Positions 34,801-47,842 of a DNA stretch of 64,000 bases are shown here, piece by piece; the stretch's first letter is position 1; every line of letters begins with the position of its first letter. Position numbers and translations under genes: made by a program. Below the pieces are notes generated by a model. It did no database searches. It had not been told where the DNA came from and saw nothing but the letters and a program-made list of their open reading frames with translations. The stretch is taken from the NCBI RefSeq assembly GCF_001649575.2, contig NC_051439.1, positions 10,165,234 through 10,229,233 of the forward strand, in the 5' to 3' direction. This DNA is from Kryptolebias marmoratus. Taxonomy: Eukaryota; Chordata; Actinopteri; Cyprinodontiformes; Rivulidae.

Positions 34801-36611
34801 AAAAATAATCAAATGATCAGACCTGAAAAAGAACTGTTCTGTTCTGTGATGTACAGTACCAGTCTAGAGTTTGAACAAACCTACAGTATTCGTTCAACGA
34901 TCTCAAGAAATGTGCGTCTGACATCTTGACGGATACGGTAAGTAACACTGAGGTGTGTTCATAAGTAAAAATGCTCAACAGAATATAAAAACCAAATAAC
35001 CCTAACTTGTCACCGTTCAAGAAACATGCTTCTGCTTCCCCATGAGACCTCAACACGTTTCAGCCTCTACCGCTACTGTAAAGATGAGCTCATTCTTCAA
35101 AGCTGATTCAGTGTCACAACAATACTTCTTAGAGAATGAATACAAAAGAGTTCAGAACAGGAAATAACACACTGCTGCACCAAACAAAGCCAAACCCACC
35201 ATGCTAGATTATTCTCACACTCATTGCTTCTTTTGAAGAAAATCTTCAACACAATAAATGACTAAAAACCCGTTTCAGGTTTTCATGGACGTCACACTTC
35301 AGATTCCTCTGGCAGGGAATTAGAAGTCCTCCGCAAAACTCTTCAAGATGGTTAGAAGGTTATTGTTGAGTGTAAGAGTACATATGTACACTGGCTGAAG
35401 GAATGAGGCCTCATCTTTTTTGTAGACACACACACAGAGGACAAAAACCTGGAAAAGGACAGTTTTAATGGATAAACTGGTGACGTGATGACATTTCACT
35501 AGCTGCCAATGAGATCCAAGTGCAATTCTACCCTTTTGTTTACAAATTGCTTTGAGCATTTCTTTCTTTATCTTTGCTAAGGTCAACTCAGTGTCCATTG
35601 TTTTGTAGGGTGACAAGATCTTAAAAATATGTGGGTAAACTTCCACAGCAGCCACTGAGTTTATAAAAGGCTCTTAATTCAGTGAAATCATCATCAACAA
35701 ATAAAGAAAAAAGAAACAGGAACGTATCAAAATGCGAACACAAGACCTTTCTGTAACAGTCCCAGTCTGAATAAATTCAACTCAAGAAGAACTTCCTGTT
35801 AAAAAAAGCCAGGACCAGCAACATCCACCTTACCTATTTAATACTCTGCTTCACAGCTGTACAAACACTATCAAGCAGACGTCAGCTAAAAAAAAACGAA
35901 AAAGGGAGAAAAAAGAAAAAATCCTTAAATGACCCAGCGAACACTTGCAGATCTGTGAGGCAGTGTCTGACAATGAGCTGCCTGAGAAGGAATGTGTGTG
36001 TCACCATTTCACAGTGATAAGGGAACATGAAAACATCACAACATGATGATACTTGTTAGATTCAACACGGGAACCACGGTTCTGTGTGAATAAGTGTGAG
36101 TCAGGCTGAGAAAAAATGAGGAGAGGCGTACAGGCAAAAGTTAAGCAAGAACTGCAGTCATGAAAACAAGGAAAAGTACTCCAGCAGCTTGCTAACGCTG
36201 TCATTTCAAATCTTTAAACGTTTTAAAAATCTTTTACACCAATTTAAAATAATTAATAAAAAAGTTACTAGGGTCTCTTCTGCAGTTTCCATGATCACTT
36301 AGAAATGTGACGTATCGAGTGTCAAACACAGGAACCTGAACAAGGCAGTAAATAGCAAATACTGATAGTGTGGGGGTGACACAATTCAGTGTGTTGCAAT
36401 TAATTGTGAAAACCGACCCAACTACAGCAGCTGTGTCATTCTTCAGCTTCCCAAAGAATAAGAAAGTCTGATGGATGTGGTTAGTTTAGCTCCTGGTGAA
36501 AATTACAACCCCGTGTCTGATGATGGACTGTGCAGGTAATGGTTTGAAGAGGAGCACCTGAAATACAAACCATCAACAGAAGGACCACTATCTGGCAACG
36601 ACAGCCTCTCG

Positions 36612-36667
36612 CTGTTCGACCGCCGCTGGCCGCCTCCCACTGTCCGACCGCCACCGGCTGCCTCTAG
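36612..36667. repeat. Two tandem units of 28 bases
   Basis: CTGTTCGACCGCCGCTGGCC... at 36612-36639 is followed immediately by a similar unit at 36640-36667. The pair is GC-rich within AT-rich surroundings. Confidence 0.7.
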
Positions 36668-38924
36668 CTATCCAGATGGGAAACTCCTTGAAGACTGTGT
36701 GACATCATTTGAAAGCTCGGGGGGTCCCTCTTTTAAAATGTGGGGCTCGAGTTCCTGAACAACAACAAAAAAAAAATGTCTTCAAACCGGTACTCTTGTT
36801 AACAAAACACTGCTTCTGCTTCTATTTTCACTGATAAACACTGCAACAGTAACTTCCTACAGCGGTCTGCCACAGCTGGCCCCGCATCCTTCTACATCAC
36901 CAACCAAGGAGGTAACACCGTCCACACAATAACCCCACTTTGGTGATTTTGACACAAAAGCGTTTCAAATCAGAGAAATGAACCACTGGAGTGTTTTATG
37001 ATTGTGTTTAACTTAAAAAAAATATGAAAACTCAATATTTTTATAATTTATTTCATTTCACCTTTAATTTTCACCTTTGGCTGACAGCGACCATAAGTGC
37101 CTTGGTATATAAAGAAAAGGCAGCTATATACTGGACAGGGTGCTACAGAAAGCAGTATAAAAATGCATTTTGCGTGTGTCTGTAAAAGTTTATGACCAGA
37201 ACAGTCACTTCGGCAATTTTCATACTCATCCCCCATCAGCTGGGTGAAGAAATAATAATGAAAAATAAATCAACCAAACCAACAAAACCATTAGGAGATG
37301 CTGTACTACTCATAGATGACAAAACGGAGTTATTTCCTCCTGAAAAGGTCAAAGACAGCAGTATCTCATGACACTCCTCCTCTTCTTTCACCACCTTCTC
37401 CATTTCTCATCTCAACTCTTGTCATGCGACCTCCAAATATCATCCTGCCTCCACTTCTGCTGCGGCATTCCTTCAGTTTCCTTCCTCTGACCTTCATCCC
37501 ATTTCCCCCCCTGCATTTGTGCATCTTTTTCCTTTAAAAAGACACCAGCTGATTGGACAACGATTGATCAGGCATTTGACAAGGTGAACCCAGAAACACT
37601 GAATTCATTCAAACCCATCAGTAGCTCTCAGATTCCAACCTTCTGCCTGGCTGCTTGACATCATGCTCATTCACTGCATTGCCATCCTCACACAGGACAC
37701 ACAAACACAGAGAGCTTGGCACGGCTTCATCCGCCTGAGCCTTGGCATTAGCAGCCTGCTGCGGCTGAATGAAGAGCTCAGTGGCTCTCTGGTGAACAAG
37801 ACGGAGAGGAGAAGTGCAGCAGTATGCAAGTAAACGGTAAGCTGTAATAAAAGGCTAAATGTAACAATGCAAGGGCAGCATTGAAAGACGGGAGCCATTT
37901 CTACACACGCACTGCAGTCCTGAATGCCGCATAAATGAGTGGCATGTAAGAACACAAATAAGGCCTCTGAGCTAGAGTTCATGTGAGCATTTTCCACCCA
38001 ACTCCCAAGACGATGTGCAAACATGGCAAGATCTGTCAAATATCTGGGTGAAACTGACGGCAAAAGGGGAAAAAAGTCATCAGAGCCTCGTCTACCCTTC
38101 TCAACATGCTGCAGATAAAAAAAACCTAAACTACAACATATAAAGCTTACTTTTTCGCCCCTTTACATCACGTCCTGCCTCCTGTGCACACTAGACCAAG
38201 AGTCACACCCTCCCCCCTACCTCATATTTTACAGTGTGACAGTGCATCTTAAGCAGAACAGACTCCTGCCGTGAATACATGAGTGAACAGAAACTGCAGA
38301 AAGGTTTAGTGTTCATCTGCGAAACGGCTGGGGATTGACTGACAGAAGAAAAATCTAAACGTGGGGGGAAAAAAGGAGGGAGGGGGGTTTGAAGAATGCA
38401 GAGCAGGTAGGTGCCTTAGTGGATTACTGCAGCAGGAATGCAGCAGCAGCTGCAGGAAGGAGGAAACCAAGAGGATGTTGGGAGGGAGGAACAGAGGTTA
38501 CAGGAGGTAAAAAGGATGATGGAGCAGGAGAGAGACAGAGTCCTGTGTGGCGATGCAGTTAAAACGGATCTTCAGATTTTAACACTGCTGATTACAAGCA
38601 GAAATGCATGTAGGATGTGCCTTTAGTTGCAAAACATTAAATAAAAAAAGTCAGCAAAGGAGGTATGAGTAACACAGTAGCATGTACGCCATCTCTGCTG
38701 ACTAACCTGGCCTTAAATCTATCACTTACGCATCAACAAGTCGCTGCCCCAAAGAAAAGTCTGCATGCTTCTGAATATGAGGACACAGATCCATAAGTTT
38801 CAGCGCCCAAAGGTGTGTCGCTCCTGTGCGACTTCAGGCTACCCGGAAGGAAACGTGGCGCCGGCGTTTGTGCCCGAAAGGAAGCAAAGACATAAAGAGG
38901 GGTGGGGGAGAGGGGGGGGGGGGG

Positions 38925-38986
38925 NNNNNNNNNNNNNNNNNNNNNNNNNNNNNNNNNNNNNNNNNNNNNNNNNNNNNNNNNNNNNN
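38925..38986. other. Assembly gap (62 N) in a poly-G tract
   Basis: Flanked on both sides by long G-runs, so it is probably an unsequenced homopolymer or simple repeat. Confidence 1.
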
Positions 38987-39703
38987 GGGGGAGGAATGGA
39001 GCTGGGGAGGAGGAGGAGGAAGGGAGGAAACAGTAGGCAGCAGCAAACTATGAGAAGAATGAGAAAAGAAGAGGTGATGGTAAAAAAATTAAAAAAAAAA
39101 AAATCTGAATATTCCCTTTAACCTACCATTTAAGGTCTTAAAGCAGTGATGGTCATTCTGAAGCCAGTTTTGTGTGTTTAATCTTTGACACTGTAATTAA
39201 ATACTCTACTTTTAATGGGTGAAACACTGAGCTACAGGTACTTTAAATGTATAGAAACCAGAAAAACAGAAGGAATAAATCAAAGCACAAGCAGTGCAGC
39301 TTCTCTCCACAAACTCCTGTGGTTGTAACACGCAAAGAGGGCAAGAGGTTAGTAAAAGAGGAGCACCGGTCATCATAATATCAAGAACCTTAACTCATGC
39401 CATCTTACACTAATGTCATCTTGGGTACTTGGCAAGACCTGGAGGCTGCGGCAGGGCCGACAATGCGGTCACTGTAGGGGAGATTGTTCACAGTCAAGCT
39501 AACAGGCTAAGAATGAGCTAACTGCTCAGATATGGGACACATTCAGAGGCAATGGACTCATGCATGAGCAGACAAGCAATGTTTGGCCCGGACAACAGAA
39601 GGCCCTATTCAGTTCTCCGGGGAGGCACTTCCATACACACACTCCATTATCTTAATCATCATCATCATCCTGGAAGCTCTCATCTGCTCCAAAAACATTT
39701 GCA

Positions 39704-39728
39704 AACACGCACACACACACACACACAT
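39704..39728. repeat. CA microsatellite
   Basis: (CA)n run. Confidence 0.9.
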
Positions 39729-40974
39729 GCAACGAGAAAACAATCCGGACTTGGAGCATTCCACTACAGTAGCATGCCATATGTTTGGTTAGGCACGGAG
39801 AATCCCAGATTTAAGGCTGGAGTCTGGACTGAATTTAAAGGATGAGAGAGGGGAGGTAGGAGGAAGAGGGAGAGGGACTGCAAGAGACTGGAGCAGATTT
39901 CTGTGAGCAGCAACAGGACTCAGGTAGGAGGTACGCATGAGGTGTAAACATTAACGACTAAAAAACAAGCTTCAAGATCGAGTAAACGTCCAGCAGACAT
40001 TAGAAAGCTGATCTTGAAGAACGAAGGCAGAGTTACAAGTTTCACATCATGCAAAGTGGCAATAAATTAGCCAAGTTGCAGATTACAGTCTTTTCCTGGT
40101 TGCTAAGGAAGAAAATTGACCCGGGCTAGACTAAGCAAGGAGGCAGTGACAAGTGATGCACTCAGAAACACTTTAATCACGTTGCTACTGATGGACACAG
40201 AGCAGCAGTCTTAGAGTTGCTTCTGTCAATCTCAACTCCTTTTTTTTTTTTCCCAGACGGAGACGGCGCTGCTGCTCAGGTACTGTGGCTTCAGCTTGGC
40301 GTGTTCATCAACGCAGGTTTTGATGAGTCAATTCACATGTTCTCACGCTACATGACAATCTTTTCCATGTCCCACCAAGCACAAGATTCCGCTGAGTGCG
40401 AAAAAAAATGTCTGTGCGGTGAGAGCAATCAGTAACAAACCCGTGAGTACATGCGATTCTACAAATTAGGCTTGACACATTCTTTACGATCCAGGCGACG
40501 CCAAATAACAGGGTGACCAGAAAACATGTATGACTGCATCTGTCTGTGTTCACATGGGGACGGAGGGGGAGGGAAGCTGGGGTTTGAGTCCTTCCCTCCA
40601 GACAGTTAGCCAGAGCGTAACCAAACAAAACTGAAAACAGCTGCCTTTTTCCTCATCCATCACTCCCAACAAACACACAGGGTGTCAGGTTGGGGAGAGT
40701 TCGTTATTTTAGTCAGCAGAATCAACTGAGGCGTCCTCCAGCATCTGTAACTACTGGTCGTCAAGTCTGTTAACCGCTTTACCCACACCAAGTTGGTTTT
40801 TGCATTTAAACCCCTTTTAATACTATACTGGTATGCATCACAGGGAGATCCTTTGACAATTTCCCTTTGAATTCATTTCAATATATCAAACGAGTGCAAA
40901 AATGTCACATGCTATCATTTTGACAAGTCTGCAGATTCTCAAAACTGTTTCACATTGTAACCTCATTCCACTAA

Positions 40975-41470
40975 TGAAACAGGCATTTCCTGAAGGAATA
41001 TATATCGCCTGAAACCATTGCATGGTACAATTTTAAAGATCTTGCGTTAACTGATAGTGCTCTTGATATGTGTGTTGGGGATGACTCTCAGCTACTACCA
41101 CACCAAATTTTAGCTCTATATCTGTACCACTGACTGAGTTATAACCATTTTTGTGTTAGATAAAGGTCAATTAGCTGAGTAGGGCGTCTTTAATTGGGCT
41201 GACTTCTAAAGCCAGTCAGTTGTGGATGTACTGCATCATCAACATGTATTATATTATTAAATTAAATGTTCGTGCCTTCTGGCGTTGTTGGGAATGACTC
41301 TCAGCTACCACCGCACAAAATATCAGCAAATATCAGTATAACTGTGTGAGTTATATAGTTTGCGTTTGCTAAAAGGTCGACTTTTAATAAACCAGTCCAC
41401 TAGCTCATGAGATATCTTGCCAACAGATGGACAAACAAACATGCACGCACATACGGAGTTACATGATTTC
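40975..41470 (+). repeat. Dispersed repeat family X, copy D with an internal duplication
   Basis: Contains GCATTTCCTGAAGGAATATA, CTCAGCTACTACCACACCAA and GTTGTGGATGTACTGCATC. A second, diverged CTCAGCTACCACCGCACAAA segment follows, and the copy ends CATGAGATATCTTGCCAACAG then ATGGACAAACAAACATGC. The doubled central segment suggests a nested or tandem insertion. Confidence 0.7.
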
Positions 41471-42206
41471 CTGTTTTTTGTGGTGGTGGGCAATAAATAC
41501 TAACACAATGAATCAAGGTTTTGGATTTTACAGGACTGAAAAAAAAGGAGACATGCTGTGACAGTCTTGATTTACCTCAGACGTCACTAATATGTTTTTT
41601 TTTTTCCTGCACTTCATTAAAAGAAGACGCTTGCTGTCCTTGTACAACATGCATCAGTGGGTGACATAACTATTTCTTAAAAACAACTGTTGCAATTACA
41701 CCATGCTGTTTCTTTATTCAACACATTTGGCACTTTTTGTCCTAACGTGTACAGACACTGTGTTATTGAACTCTGCACTTCTTTTCTGAAACAAGTAATG
41801 ACTCAGAAACCACAAGGCTCACCTCGCTTCTCTACATGAATATTTTACAGTACGATGTCCTCGTAAAGTCTGGGTTTTTCAGTACTTTTCTGCCAAACTC
41901 ACACCACATTGCTTCAATCAGACAAAGAGCGAACAGAACAAGCCTGACGCGCCAAAAGAGCCCAAAAGTTTCCCCGACGAAACTCACAGAGAAGTAGAAC
42001 GCATGATGAAACAAATTGTTACACAGATGACACATGCTGGACAAAAAAACGACAGGAACAACAAGAACGAATGAAAGAAGCGGAAAGAGGTCGTGTTCAT
42101 TTTCTTTCAATGGAGAACATTTCAAGGTCTGAAACCCCATCCTGGGTTCCAGTGGCCAGACGGGCCTCGTTTGCATGGGAGCCCATTTCCTGTGTGTGAT
42201 TAGCAG

Positions 42207-42252
42207 AGTAGAGTGAGTGTGTGCTTGTATGAATGTGTGTGTGTGTGTACAT
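42207..42252. repeat. GT microsatellite (imperfect)
   Basis: GTGAGTGTGTGC... then an uninterrupted (TG)n. Confidence 0.9.
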
Positions 42253-45200
42253 TAGCGTGCACTGGGGGTTGCAGTTCAGAGAGGTCCATGGTTGTTTTGT
42301 CTGCTATGGGGGAAAGGAATGCCCAAATCAAACACAGTGAACAGGATGCCAAGCAGAAGAGAAGGAAAAGCAAAAACGAGACAGAAAGGCTAAGAGAATG
42401 GAGAGACAAACAGAGAGGAGAGGGAGGAATTAAGAAAACAGCAGGCGAGACGAGGGGACGACCAGCAGAGTACAGAACGAGTGGCTGAGTTTTCATTTCA
42501 TGCCACTGAAAAGTGCAGACAACAGTTTATCCCGCTATTTGCATTCCAACAGCACAGCATTCAGTTTTGTCTGCGAGCCAACAAGCTGTCCGACGGAAAG
42601 CCATTCGCTTCCCAAACTTCACAGTGAACCTGGAGAACCAGCCTTAACATCTGATGAGCCCTATCACACGAGCCTTCACAGCTCCACGAAGAACAGCTGA
42701 GGCCTTCGCACACTACTGATCATTACCAAGGCAAAGTCTAGTTCCAGCATCAATAATATGACGGCACTGCACAACCTTACAGGAACGTCCCAGAATGTAA
42801 ACAAAATTCACGGAAAGGTCTGGGATCATATAAAAGGAGGAAGGGAACATTTCTTATTCCTGTCAGAAAATGAAAAAATACTATTTCAACTCATTATGAG
42901 TGTGCATTTATAGCTTTAAAAGCAACTAGATTTGCTAAATCATATGTTGTCTGCCTCCGAGCTTTGTGGCTAAGGAACTGTGGATCAGACCAATCGGAGA
43001 TTCTTAGAAGTAGGTTTGGGAGTTATGGGTGTTCCAAGAGTCAATAATGACAACTCCTGGAATTGAAAGGTTTGCGCAGATGCTTACAGCTAGCAGCACT
43101 AAAAAGTTTTCTTCTTTGAAAAAAAAGGAGCAAAGAGTGCGAAGAAAGGCTTTTCATGGTGTCCAATCTCAGCAGCCAATCAGGATAACTCCCCTTACTG
43201 AAAGACTGAACAAAGTGGTCCAATATAGTTGATTGTGCAGGATGCAGTAGGAATACAAGAGACAAATACATTTTCAGACTGGAGAACTTAAAAATGACAT
43301 AAAGTCACTTGGGTCATATATAGTTCCTGGAAATTTGGGGCATCATGTACAACTCATGATGGACTCTCAACCCTTGTATTAAAAAAACAACAACATGCTT
43401 TTGACTTTACATATATTGTACAAACTTAACAAATTAAAAAAAAAAAACCACACATACTTGATTCATTGTGCCTCCCGGTTCAGTTACCAAACACTTCCTT
43501 GAGCTGTGTTCGCCAGCTGGACCCTGCCTATGCAGCAATGAGTCGCTCCTTGACTGGCAGAGCAGAATTGATAGGCTGCTATTGTTTCCTTTTAAGGGCA
43601 ATTGTGTTTCGAATGCTTGGCATGGCTATGAGTGCAAATACAGATGGCTAGCATGAGAGATAAAACCCTAATTCAACCACATTCTTCTATGTAGTCCAGA
43701 CCTACAGAAGGAGGCATAGGAGGACTTAGTATGTGTGTTGCATAGAGATAGGAAGAAATAGTAGATGTGATTGCTGTATTTTCTTCTTCTTTGGACACAG
43801 GTCTCCCTATCAAGAAACTTCTGATTATGCAAACCACCATGCTGCAGTTCTGCTACTAGATGAGGAAGGGGAAAGGGGGTGTCAAGCTGAATAAGCTTCA
43901 CAAATAAATCCAGACACAGAGAAAGAGACGGGCCGTCTGAAGGTTGAATCATAAAAAACTGCCTGGTATTCCACACATTGTAAGCCACTTATTGACTTGG
44001 GAGTGTTAAGGGATTTCTGTAAGGCTCCTGTGTCTGAATAAGTCTATGTGAACACACAGAGCATGCAACAAACCAAAGATGAGTCAAGCACTTTACCACC
44101 TTCAAGCTTTTTTTTCAGCAATTAGCAAGCGCAGACCGGAATTACAATGTTAATTTTATCAAACGTAAACTGAATGGTTTTCCTGCGCTGTGTGTCATTT
44201 ACTGGAGTTTTCCTCGGAAGAAGCCAGAAGGAAACCGGTGAGACGCGCATCGAGTCGCAGTGTGTGTTGTCGGCTTCAGTCCAAACAGGAACACATGCGA
44301 TGATGCTACGGTGCTGCAGTGAGTCAGACCAATTCGAACTCAGCCACAATCCTAAACCCATAACTCCACCACAGATTATTCAGAAAACAGTTCAGTAGCT
44401 TCACAATGACTTAGTAACTTATATAAAAAGGCTTAATCTTGGGCATTTAACTATTTATTTGGAAACTCTCTAAATCAAACGTTTGTAAGGCAGGCACTGG
44501 TATAATTCTATTTTAATACTTTTGTTACACTTCTCCCATTTCCTTTTGGTACACTAATTTTTGTTCAAAAATGTCCCGAAACAATATTATTTAAGGCTAT
44601 ATTTGACTGAAATATGGGGGATTACAGAGCGGCTGAATAACTGCTATGGGGATTACACAAACTTTTGGCATGAGAGGGTTTCATGACTCTTTAAGTAAAA
44701 GCTGCACTTTACCAAGTCTATTTTTAAGGCACTGACCATAGCTGTATTGTGCTCCAAAAGCAAAGCTGGCATGGAGGGGAAAACCAGGAAGCCCTGCCCC
44801 ACGATGCCCTTCACAAAGCGCAGGAGTGCAAAGAGTGCCTCAATAAAAATAAAGAAGAAACGACGGTAGATGGCTGGAAAAGACGAGTTGGGATCGACAA
44901 GCATGAGCACCATGCTCCAAAAAATTTAATTGGAAATTTATGGATAAGCGGAGTAAAGAACCAGAGGACAGAAAACATTTTACAAGCTTCGTTTGATTAA
45001 GGTTTGATACAAAGATTACCAAAGAAGCACTGACGTCAAAGTTAAACATCAATTTTACATCAAGAGTTTTCTCTAACACTACAAAAGGAACAAAATGTTA
45101 AAATGTGGAAAGAGCACATGAGACGAAAAAAAAAAAGCCAGCGATGAGAGAAAAAGGAGGAACAGTGAGGCTGCCGTCTTGTTTGAACATTCCTCTCTCT

Positions 45201-47684
45201 CGGAGAACATGTGTATTTTCTGATCACAAGAAAAATAATCTGGAGGAGGACTTTTATTTTGAGAGTCGCCCCGCAGACCGGAGGCTTAGAGCGGGTCAGA
45301 CCCAAGTGAGAGTGAGAGAGACTGTGGAAATCCTCTGTGCAGTCGAGGGATTGGACACCTCATGTATCACCGGACCGAGTTTCCAAAGAAAGAGCGTGTG
45401 AGGAACAGACGCCGCTCAGCTTTAAATCTAAATATGATCGCAAAAACAGACCAGCTAAAAAGTAAAGAAGCAGTTCCCACCATTTTCTTACTCATGTATT
45501 TTTTTTATCTGAATATCCTTAGGTTAAAAAAAAATGTTGCTGGTGAATACAGCTGCAGACTTTCACCCGATTTCTGAACATTGAACTGGTGTCACCACAG
45601 CAGATTTCTGTCATTCAAGGGTTGTCTGATTACAAATAACCGACTTAAAGATCAGAAGTTCTCAGGGAGAGAAGCAGGAACTGGTAAGCCACAAAAGAGA
45701 GGCTGAGAAACTCACATAAAATCTTATTAAACTGTTGTGATGGCACCCAAGTCATCCAAACCCCGGTGCCAGGTGAAGGACTTTTGGTTCAACATGTAGC
45801 CTTTTATGGATGTTATTGAGGTTGACTTGTTGGAGGGGGTTACATGACTGTATGTCAGCGTGTCGGTGGTGTTTTTATAACTTTCTACCACATGTGTTTG
45901 TCTGCGTTTTACCCCGTGCTCCATTAACGTGTGGTGTGTGTAGTCTGCACCGTTTTTCCAACAACAACGTCACAAGACTGATGGGAAGTGGAGCATGATG
46001 TTGGCCTTTGGTGTCCTCCCAAGATCAATAACTGCTTGCTTCTATGAGAATAATACATCTTGAACCAGACTGGAATGGCTCCTGAAATATGCCAAATATG
46101 CCCCTGACCCCCCTCTCCCTTCCTTTCCTGAAGATGTAGGCCTGTTTCCTAGTCCACCCTCCTTCCCTGCAAGTCACCCCCCCCCCCGACCAAAAGAATT
46201 CCTCCGCTCTGCACAACACCAAAGACACGTACTTATAATCACAGATGACCCGCTCGCATAGAAAACGCGAAGGACATTAATAACACAAGTTTCCACCCAG
46301 TTGACCCAGACATGCCTTTTAAGGGTAAGCAGTTCAGATTTCTCTTTTCATTAAGTTCCAAAAATACTCCTGGACCAGGAGGGATTGGAGGAGGGAGCGG
46401 TGGGGGTCTCCTCTTTAGTGAGGCGAAAGGAGCAGTAAAGAGTGAGTAAGACCAGATAACAATCACAAGCACAGAAAGGGGGAGTGGGGGAGAGCATATC
46501 AGCCAGTTAATGCAGAAAACACCTAAAAAAATAAAAGTTGTGCCTGAGGAATTCACAAGTAATGTCCTGACTTTAACTCTCGCCTGTTAAAAAACGCCTC
46601 GGTCTCTTCCTCCACCTCCACTTCCTCCCACCGCCGTACAGTGCGCCCTACATGCTCTTGAAGTCTGTTTCTCTCACACTTCTTCCACAACTTTTTTTTT
46701 TTTTTCCTTTTTTTCCCTCCCCCTTCTAAGGTCAATGCAGTTAGTCATTTTTTGACAAGCATGTAGGAACAAAACAGGCACACCGGGGATGTTCTGTAAA
46801 ACAACTTGCAGGAGGACGAAACGTCCAACAGAAAACTGAAGTTTTACCAACACAAAAACCCTCCATTCGGGTCATCCCGAAAGCACGAACGACACAAATA
46901 CTGCAGCACAGTGACCCACATTATTAGTCAATGTAGTCCAAACTCCAACCATGTGGGGCAGCTGGCCTGACCGGGCCACCGATTAAACATTAGAGGACTT
47001 ATCACCTGGAACCGCGAGGATACATCTACTTTCTACAAAACACATTCTTGGCAGGAGAGTTTTGCAAAAAAATATGCTGAATAAAAGAAGCAACTATTCA
47101 GCTATATGAACTAAAATGTATAAAACTGTCATTCAACAGATGATCTAGATAAGCGCGTTTGTTTCGCAGTAACAATCACTAAACCGTTACTGATTAAAAA
47201 ACAAGGCAAGAACAAGAGGTGACTCGCATGGAGAACATTTTCCCTTTAAAGTCTGCAGACTAAACTAACTCTTCCACAGTCAGCTTTATCACTGATGAAT
47301 GAAAAATGACTTCAACAGAAGTAAAGAAGGCTGTCAAACATATGAGATGTGTCAGAAAAGCAAGCCAGAAATGATAAATTATCAACTAGTGGAGCATTTT
47401 TGGAATGAATTCAGCTTTTCCTAAAGGAGAAACAATACATTGGATGATTTTTTTTCCTCCTTTTTTTATATCCAACAGTTTGAGAACCCCCATATGGTTG
47501 AGCAGGACCATTGCCTGATCATAGAAACAAGTATTGGTGAAGTCAGAAATGTATTGATAAGAGGAAGTTTGGAAGTCTGTTACTGCTGAGCCTCATAACC
47601 TGAAGATAACCCTTGCAGTGAAAGAGGCCATTCTGCTGTTAGGTTTCACTTCTCGTTGTGGCTGTAGAAATTTTACAGCGCATC

Positions 47685-47842
47685 ATAAAAGGTGCCCGGC
47701 GTTGCATTCGTCATCGCGATCGCGCCGACGAAATTCCCACCTTTACAGCAGGATGCGTCGCAGCTCTTAAACGACTCAGTTCCCTGAAGCACACCTACGG
47801 CAACACGATACGCGAGCGTCACCACCGGACTGAGCCGTGAGA
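47685..47842. other. Short CpG-dense patch within the presumed luzp1 intron
   Basis: About 150 bases with many CpGs (for example CGTCATCGCGATCGCGCCGA) in otherwise AT-rich DNA. A short plus-strand frame is open through it (EILQRIIKGARRCIRHRDRA), but I recognise no protein. It could be a regulatory element, a non-coding exon or a remnant of foreign origin. Confidence 0.35.

Noticed and set aside
34464..34929. ORFs of 61 and 90 codons
   Set aside because: They are contained in or overlap the tRNA-like retroposon.
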